Source: an uncultured Clostridia bacterium
GTDB taxonomy: Bacteria; Bacillota; Clostridia; Christensenellales; CAMQZB01
Length of the DNA stretch: 64,000 nt
Direction of reading: 5' to 3'
Assembly (NCBI GenBank): GCA_947039455.1
Contig: CAMQZB010000007.1
Span: 1 to 64,000, forward strand
A model generated the notes under the pieces. It saw only the letters and a program-made list of their open reading frames with translations, was not told where the DNA came from and did no database searches. Below, piece after piece: positions 59,896 to 64,000 of this stretch. Made by a program: the position numbers and the translations under genes. The first letter of the stretch is position 1. The number at the start of each line of letters is the position of its first letter.

Positions 59896-59925
59896 ATGAT
59901 ATCACTTTCAAATTCTAATTGTCAA
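59896..59925 (-). promoter_or_regulatory. promoter of the T-box/metNIQ transcript
   Basis: On the minus strand: -35 TTGACA (59925-59920), 18-bp spacer, -10 TATCAT (59901-59896). Confidence 0.65.
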
Positions 59926-60018
59926 CTATAAACAGTGCGATTTCCTAAAAAATTATTGCAATAATAAAATATCACAAAAACTCAGTGAAAATTAGATTAT
60001 AGATATTTTAAAAAAGCA

Positions 60019-60047
60019 TTGCAATAGGCAAAAAAGTGTAGTATAAT
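60019..60047 (+). promoter_or_regulatory. sigma-A promoter for the HPt-like gene
   Basis: -35 TTGCAA (60019-60024), 17-bp spacer, -10 TATAAT (60042-60047). Confidence 0.7.
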
Positions 60048-60083
60048 AATGGTGTAAAGTGAAGAAAAGGAGATAGTTGTATT

Positions 60084-60431
60084 ATGAACAGAGAAATTTT
60101 GATTGAAAATAATATTGATTATGAAGGCGGACTTGTTCGATTTATGAATAATATTACCTTATATGAAGGAGTGTTTAAGGAGTTTATAAAAAATTGTGAC
60201 TATAAACTTGCAAAACTAGCATATGAGGAACGTGATTACAGAACTATGTATTCAAAGTTAAAACATTTAGCGGAAGCAACATCAATTCTTGGAATTACGG
60301 TTTTATATAAAAAAATAGAAAAGGTATTAGAATCGGCAAAATATGAAAACTATGAGGAAATGAAATCATGTTTCAAATCTTTAGATATAGTTTATAATGA
60401 AACTATCGAAGTAATAAACAGTGCAATCTAG
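60084..60431 (+). CDS. HPt-fold protein without the phospho-histidine
   Basis: 115 residues, all-helical. The N-terminus (NIDYEGGLVRFMNNITLYEGVFKEFI) and the DYRTMYSKLKHLAEATSILG helix match clostridial histidine-phosphotransfer proteins, whose motif is DY-x6-A-H-T-L-K-G-x5-L-G. Without gaps, the His aligns with Lys60, the Lys with Ala63 and the Gly with Glu64; a His sits at the next position (61). It may therefore be a non-phosphorylated decoy or binding adaptor, or use His61. Monocistronic, with AGGAG and a terminator. Confidence 0.7.
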   Translation: MNREILIENNIDYEGGLVRFMNNITLYEGVFKEFIKNCDYKLAKLAYEERDYRTMYSKLKHLAEATSILGITVLYKKIEKVLESAKYENYEEMKSCFKSLDIVYNETIEVINSAI

Positions 60432-60466
60432 CAATAAATTCCTGTAAAATAAATGAAAATATAAAG

Positions 60467-60506
60467 AGTAATTGATGTGAAATATCCCATCAGTTACTTT
60501 TTTTTG
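60467..60506 (+). terminator. intrinsic terminator
   Basis: The hairpin AGTAATTGATG / CATCAGTTACT (one internal mismatch) is followed by eight Ts. Confidence 0.85.
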
Positions 60507-60517
60507 TGGTTTTTGTT

Positions 60518-60546
60518 TGGCAAAATTACTTTTCTGTGATAAAATT
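60518..60546 (+). promoter_or_regulatory. sigma-A promoter for mtnN
   Basis: -35 TTGGCA (60518-60523), 17-bp spacer ending TGTGA, -10 TAAAAT (60541-60546). Confidence 0.65.
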
Positions 60547-60583
60547 AGAGTATAAATAAATTTTTTTTACGAGGTAGAGTATT

Positions 60584-61258
60584 ATGCGTATTGCAGTGAT
60601 TTGTGCATTGAGTTCAGAGTTGAAAATGATAGTTGATAGAATGGATAATTGTGAAGTGGAGAAGTTTCACCACAACGAAATATTCAAAGGAAAAATTGGC
60701 GAGAACCAAGTTTTTGCAACGGTTTGTAGCATAGGAAAAGTGAATTCAGCTATTAAAACTCAATTAATAATATCAAAATACAACGCCGAATTTGTAATCA
60801 ACACAGGTATTGCAGGAAGCCTAGATAATACCGCAAAACATCTTGGAGTAGTGGTTTCTGATAAATTATTTTACCACGATTTTGATTTAGATTTATTCGA
60901 AAGATTTTTCCCTAACCAAAGATTTTTCCAAGGTGATGTGAGAATGAGAGAGTTGTTTTTACAATCAAATGTGGACAGTAAAGATGACATAGTTGTTGGA
61001 AATATCGCAACTGGTGATGTATTTGTTCAAGACAGCAAAACAAAAGATTTCATTAAATCTCTAATAAACCCTATTTGCGTAGAAATGGAAGGGGCAGCAA
61101 TCGCCCACACTGCTTACGTAAATGACATTCCGTGTTTAGTACTTCGTTGTATCTCTGACATGGCGGACGAAAACGCAAATCAAACTTATGACGATTTCGA
61201 AGTTATAGCAAGCGAAAAAGTAGCTAATATGGTAATTAAATTTATCGAAAAAATATAA
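60584..61258 (+). CDS. mtnN: 5'-methylthioadenosine/S-adenosylhomocysteine nucleosidase
   Basis: It cleaves the adenine from MTA and SAH and so recycles by-products of SAM-dependent methylation and polyamine synthesis. The 224-residue protein has the PNP/UDP fold: ICALSSELKMI (Glu for water activation), INTGIAGSLD, VEMEGAAIAHTAY (substrate-binding Met-Glu) and LRCISDMAD with the catalytic Asp. Normal length. GAGGT before the ATG. Confidence 0.93.
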   Translation: MRIAVICALSSELKMIVDRMDNCEVEKFHHNEIFKGKIGENQVFATVCSIGKVNSAIKTQLIISKYNAEFVINTGIAGSLDNTAKHLGVVVSDKLFYHDFDLDLFERFFPNQRFFQGDVRMRELFLQSNVDSKDDIVVGNIATGDVFVQDSKTKDFIKSLINPICVEMEGAAIAHTAYVNDIPCLVLRCISDMADENANQTYDDFEVIASEKVANMVIKFIEKI

Positions 61259-61370
61259 GATATAACATAATATATATAGCAAAGTTTTTTTTTCTATATA
61301 TTTTGTATATATAATGTAAATAGAAAAATATAAATATAATCATTGAAAAGAAGTTAAACGAGGATACAAA

Positions 61371-62252
61371 ATGGATGAAGAAGTTAAAATCAAATTAGAA
61401 AAAAGCGAAAAATTCGGCAAAGGAATGACTGTTTTAACTGTTATTCTAGCTGTCTATGTTCTGCTTTTCACAGTTTGTCTAGGCTGGTGGTATTTTTCTT
61501 CTAAAGCATATGAAAACAGTATAGCAAGAGATTTTCAAACTTCCGACGATGTGTTATTTTATATTGACGAATCATTTAACGACAGAACAAGTGTAAATAA
61601 ATTCACCGATAATATTGTAGTTTTTAATATTTTTGCAGTGCCAGAAAGTCACAAAGACGCAACTATTGAGGGACTTTTGTATTTAGAGGAAAAACTGCAA
61701 ATTTTTGATATACAAATTATGGAGGAAGATGGAGCCGAAGGGATATCTATAGGCCCAATGACTGAAGAATTTTTTGAAGAAACTAAAGGTGAGCTAAATG
61801 AAGAGACTCAAATGGTGGGAGTGTGTCGTTTTGGAAAAAAAGACTATGACCATATTGAGCATAAATATCACATGGCAAACACTGAAATAATGCTTAATTT
61901 TGAAGTGTTTGACAAATATATGAAAACCTCCTCTAAGCCATTTGAGCAATATAAAAGCACCTTAGTTCACGAAGCACTTCACGGAATATTTTTTGCAAAA
62001 GACATTGATTCACATCACCCATATTACGAAACTGCTGAGTCAATCATGAGTTATCACAGCAAGAATAGAACTATGGAAATCAGTGATTTTGATATGAAAT
62101 ACATTATTGAACCTCAAATAATCAACACACTTTTAAGAAATTTGGAGTTAGTGGAATATTTGAACTATGATTACGATAAAATAGTTGAATATGCGGAAAA
62201 TATGGAACAAGAGTATTTGAAAACACATCAAGGAGTTGACGAACATGCGTGA
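61371..62252 (+). CDS. membrane-anchored metzincin-like metalloprotease candidate
   Basis: 293 residues. One N-terminal membrane helix (MTVLTVILAVYVLLFTVCLGWWYF) is followed by an extracellular domain. Residues about 195-245 hold HEALHGIFFAKDIDSHHPYYETAESIMSYHS: an HExxH zinc site, an acidic/His segment after it, and SIMSY, like the Met-turn of metzincins. The third ligand is at a spacing (Asp 11 after the first His, with further His residues) that differs slightly from HExxHxxGxxH/D. Family not recognised. Its stop overlaps the nadE start by 8 nt. Confidence 0.72.
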   Translation: MDEEVKIKLEKSEKFGKGMTVLTVILAVYVLLFTVCLGWWYFSSKAYENSIARDFQTSDDVLFYIDESFNDRTSVNKFTDNIVVFNIFAVPESHKDATIEGLLYLEEKLQIFDIQIMEEDGAEGISIGPMTEEFFEETKGELNEETQMVGVCRFGKKDYDHIEHKYHMANTEIMLNFEVFDKYMKTSSKPFEQYKSTLVHEALHGIFFAKDIDSHHPYYETAESIMSYHSKNRTMEISDFDMKYIIEPQIINTLLRNLELVEYLNYDYDKIVEYAENMEQEYLKTHQGVDEHA

Positions 62253-62979
62253 TTATAAAATTGAGTTAAAAAATCGAGTAGAATTTGTTGAAAAATTAAT
62301 TAAAGATGCCAACGCAAAAGGCGTAGTTTTCGGAAATTCAGGTGGAAAAGATTCCGCACTTGTAGGTATTATTTGCAAACTTGCATGTGAGAAAACCCTT
62401 GGTGTTCTAATGCCTTGCGGAACAAGTAGAAATTTCGAAACCGACATTGATGACGGAATTGCACTTGCGGCACAATACCATATTGAAACAAGAAAAGTAG
62501 ACCTAACTGCTATGAAAAACACATTGGTGGAAACCTTGTCAACAACTACAAAACTAAATGATGTAGCAACAACAAACATCGCACCGAGACTTAGAATGAC
62601 TACACTTTATGCAATAGGTGCAAGCGAAAACTTGCTAGTTGCAGGCACTGGAAACCGTAGCGAAAGATATGTTGGTTACTTCACAAAATGGGGTGACGGA
62701 GCAACGGATTTTAATCCTATTTCAGATCTTACAGCAACGGAAATTTTCGAGTTTTTGGAGTTTTTAGAAGCGCCAAATTCAATAATAAAAAAAGCGCCAT
62801 CAGCAGGGTTGAAAGAAGGTCAAACGGACGAAAAAGAAATGGGTGTTACCTATAATCAACTTGACGAATTTATCACAACTTCAAAATGTGATGATAAATT
62901 AGCGGTGGAAAAAATAACAAAACTGCACAAAAACAGTGAACACAAAAGAACAGGAGTTGCATTTTTCAAAGAAGTGTAA
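62245..62979 (+). CDS. nadE: ammonia-dependent NAD synthetase
   Basis: It makes NAD+ from deamido-NAD+, ATP and ammonia. The 244-residue protein has the PP-loop FGNSGGKDSALV, the substrate region LRMTTLYAIGASENLLVAGTGNRSE, and KWGDGATDFNPISDLTATEIFEFLEFL with KKAPSAGLKEGQTDEKEMG. There is no glutaminase domain, so it uses free ammonia. ATG 62245 lies inside the preceding gene; three extra upstream codons are possible. The link with the protease gene may only be co-transcription. Confidence 0.93.
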   Translation: MRDYKIELKNRVEFVEKLIKDANAKGVVFGNSGGKDSALVGIICKLACEKTLGVLMPCGTSRNFETDIDDGIALAAQYHIETRKVDLTAMKNTLVETLSTTTKLNDVATTNIAPRLRMTTLYAIGASENLLVAGTGNRSERYVGYFTKWGDGATDFNPISDLTATEIFEFLEFLEAPNSIIKKAPSAGLKEGQTDEKEMGVTYNQLDEFITTSKCDDKLAVEKITKLHKNSEHKRTGVAFFKEV

Positions 62980-63007
62980 TTTTTTGCATAATTCTTAGTG
63001 TCAATTG

Positions 63008-63016
63008 TGGTATGAT
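63008..63016 (+). promoter_or_regulatory. extended -10 promoter for cdd
   Basis: TGG-TATGAT (63008-63016); no -35 at normal distance. Confidence 0.45.
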
Positions 63017-63067
63017 ACATTTAATAAATAACTTGATTGAAAAATCAAAATAAGGGGACAATTATTT

Positions 63068-63493
63068 ATGGACAACAAATCATTAATAAAATCTGCTTTG
63101 GAAGCACGCAAAATGGCGTATGCACCTTACTCAAATTTCTTTGTTGGAGCAGCACTTGAAGCTACCGACGGAAGAATTTTCACTGGTTGTAACATTGAAA
63201 ATATATCATTTGGACCAACAAACTGTGGAGAGAGAACAGCATTCTTTAAAGCAATATCAGAAGGTTGCTATGATTTTTCAAAAATAGCAGTTGTTGGCGG
63301 AATAAATTCAGGTGCAGAAAAACTTGAAACATTCGCATTCCCTTGTGGAGTTTGTCGTCAAGTAATGCTAGAATTTTGTGATCCACTGACATTTAAAGTT
63401 ATAGTAGCAAAAAGCGAAGATGACTATGAAGAGTACACATTAGCCGAAATTATGCCACATTCATTCAGTCCAAGAAATCAAAAACTAGGCTAA
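63068..63493 (+). CDS. cdd: cytidine deaminase
   Basis: It deaminates cytidine and deoxycytidine to uridine in pyrimidine salvage. The 141-residue protein has the zinc site NCGERTAFFKA (Cys and catalytic Glu; CGE in place of the usual CAE) and PCGVCRQVMLEF (two Cys ligands), plus the substrate loop YSNFFVGAALE and GCNIENISFG. Normal length for the tetrameric form. AAGGGGA before the ATG. trxB follows after 36 nt. Confidence 0.95.
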   Translation: MDNKSLIKSALEARKMAYAPYSNFFVGAALEATDGRIFTGCNIENISFGPTNCGERTAFFKAISEGCYDFSKIAVVGGINSGAEKLETFAFPCGVCRQVMLEFCDPLTFKVIVAKSEDDYEEYTLAEIMPHSFSPRNQKLG

Positions 63494-63529
63494 TAGATTT
63501 AGATATAAGAACAAAGAAAAGGAGAAATT

Positions 63530-64000
63530 ATGTTTTATGACGTTGTAATAATAGGCGGTGGATCAGCAGGTTTAACCGCTGGACTATACGCAAAAAGAGG
63601 CGGTATGAAAACCTTAATAATAGAAAGTTTAGTAGCAGGTGGTCAAATTAACCTAACAGGCGAAGTAGAAAATTTCCCAGGATTTTTATCTATAAGCGGT
63701 TATGAATTAACTAGCAAAATGCTTGACCAATGCACTGCGATTGGGGTAGACTTTATATACGACGAAGTGACTGAAATGTCATTGATTGGTGAAGAAAAAG
63801 TAGTGAAAACTAAGAATGAAACCTACCAAACGAAAGCTGTAATCCTAGGAATGGGAGCAAGACCTCGTTCAATGGGAATTGCCAACGAAGAGAAATATAT
63901 TGGTGGCGGATTGTCTTATTGCGCACACTGTGACGGCAATTTTTTCAAAGGAAAAGATGTAGTAGTTGTAGGCGGTGGAAACACAGCTTTAACAGACGCG
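63530..64000 (+). CDS. trxB: thioredoxin reductase (3' end outside the window)
   Basis: It transfers electrons from NADPH (or ferredoxin in some Clostridia) through FAD to thioredoxin. The first 157 codons show the FAD-binding [46 protein letters not shown], the redox-active CAHC followed by DG, and the start of the second dinucleotide-binding site ([14 protein letters not shown]). CAHC replaces the common CATC. ATG 63530 follows AGGAG. The gene runs off the right edge. Confidence 0.93.
   Translation, partial: MFYDVVIIGGGSAGLTAGLYAKRGGMKTLIIESLVAGGQINLTGEVENFPGFLSISGYELTSKMLDQCTAIGVDFIYDEVTEMSLIGEEKVVKTKNETYQTKAVILGMGARPRSMGIANEEKYIGGGLSYCAHCDGNFFKGKDVVVVGGGNTALTDA

Overview
The window reads as chromosomal DNA of a low-GC Gram-positive bacterium, most likely class Clostridia. 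The evidence is the AT-rich composition, strong AGGAG-type ribosome sites, sigma-A promoters with 17-bp spacers, a methionine T-box leader, a pyrophosphate-dependent phosphofructokinase, and a SpoVB-like flippase next to YetF/DUF421 and DUF4363 genes. A spore-former or its descendant is likely but not proven. No phage, insertion sequence, rRNA, tRNA or CRISPR array was seen. The genus cannot be told from this window.

Layout. 1-4.0 kb: end of an unknown gene, PPi-phosphofructokinase, two related surface-type genes that are both interrupted (an in-frame TGA and a one-base frameshift), and inorganic pyrophosphatase. 4.1-9.1 kb: a tightly coupled four-gene operon (DUF4116 repeat protein, VWA/metallopeptidase-like protein, MoxR-type AAA+ ATPase, small basic protein), the best candidate here for an undescribed system. 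9.2-16.1 kb: membrane protein, DegV, NagB, a region of GC-rich hairpin repeats, and a YesM/YesN-type two-component system. 16.3-27.1 kb: two tandem AI-2E-family transporters with duplicated promoters, ComEC-like protein, HolA, a membrane protein with a pseudo-M28 peptidase, CdaA with a tiny membrane protein, a DUF1015 protein and aspartate kinase. 27.1-36.3 kb: a 45-bp repeat array, a small ORF opposite an XRE regulator, the YetF/DUF4363/SpoVB cluster, LysM protein, CaCA exchanger, two half-size TSUP proteins, MgtE with a structured leader, a YgjP-like metallopeptidase and a membrane protein.

36.4-45.5 kb is one nine-gene minus-strand operon. LarE, LarB and LarC make the nickel-pincer nucleotide cofactor, and a complete Nik/Opp-type ABC importer plus a methyltransferase follow, all behind a long leader that ends in an intrinsic terminator. 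The logic is nickel import feeding nickel-cofactor synthesis; the enzyme that uses the cofactor (for example LarA) is not in the window. 45.7-48.6 kb is a metal-resistance operon: a CadC/CzrA-type repressor with a His/Cys-rich N-terminal extension, a free-standing HMA metallochaperone and a P1B-type ATPase.

48.7-64 kb: a Big2/beta-helix lipoprotein, a heterodimeric ABC exporter, a PH-like membrane protein on an apparently leaderless transcript, a YbhJ-like aconitase-family hydratase, a second pair of GC-rich hairpin repeats, a metNIQ importer under a Met T-box, an HPt-fold protein lacking its phospho-histidine, MTA/SAH nucleosidase, a membrane-anchored metzincin-like protein overlapping nadE, cytidine deaminase and the start of a thioredoxin reductase. 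MetNIQ and the nucleosidase both concern methionine and SAM economy.

All assignments come from reading motifs; no database search was run.
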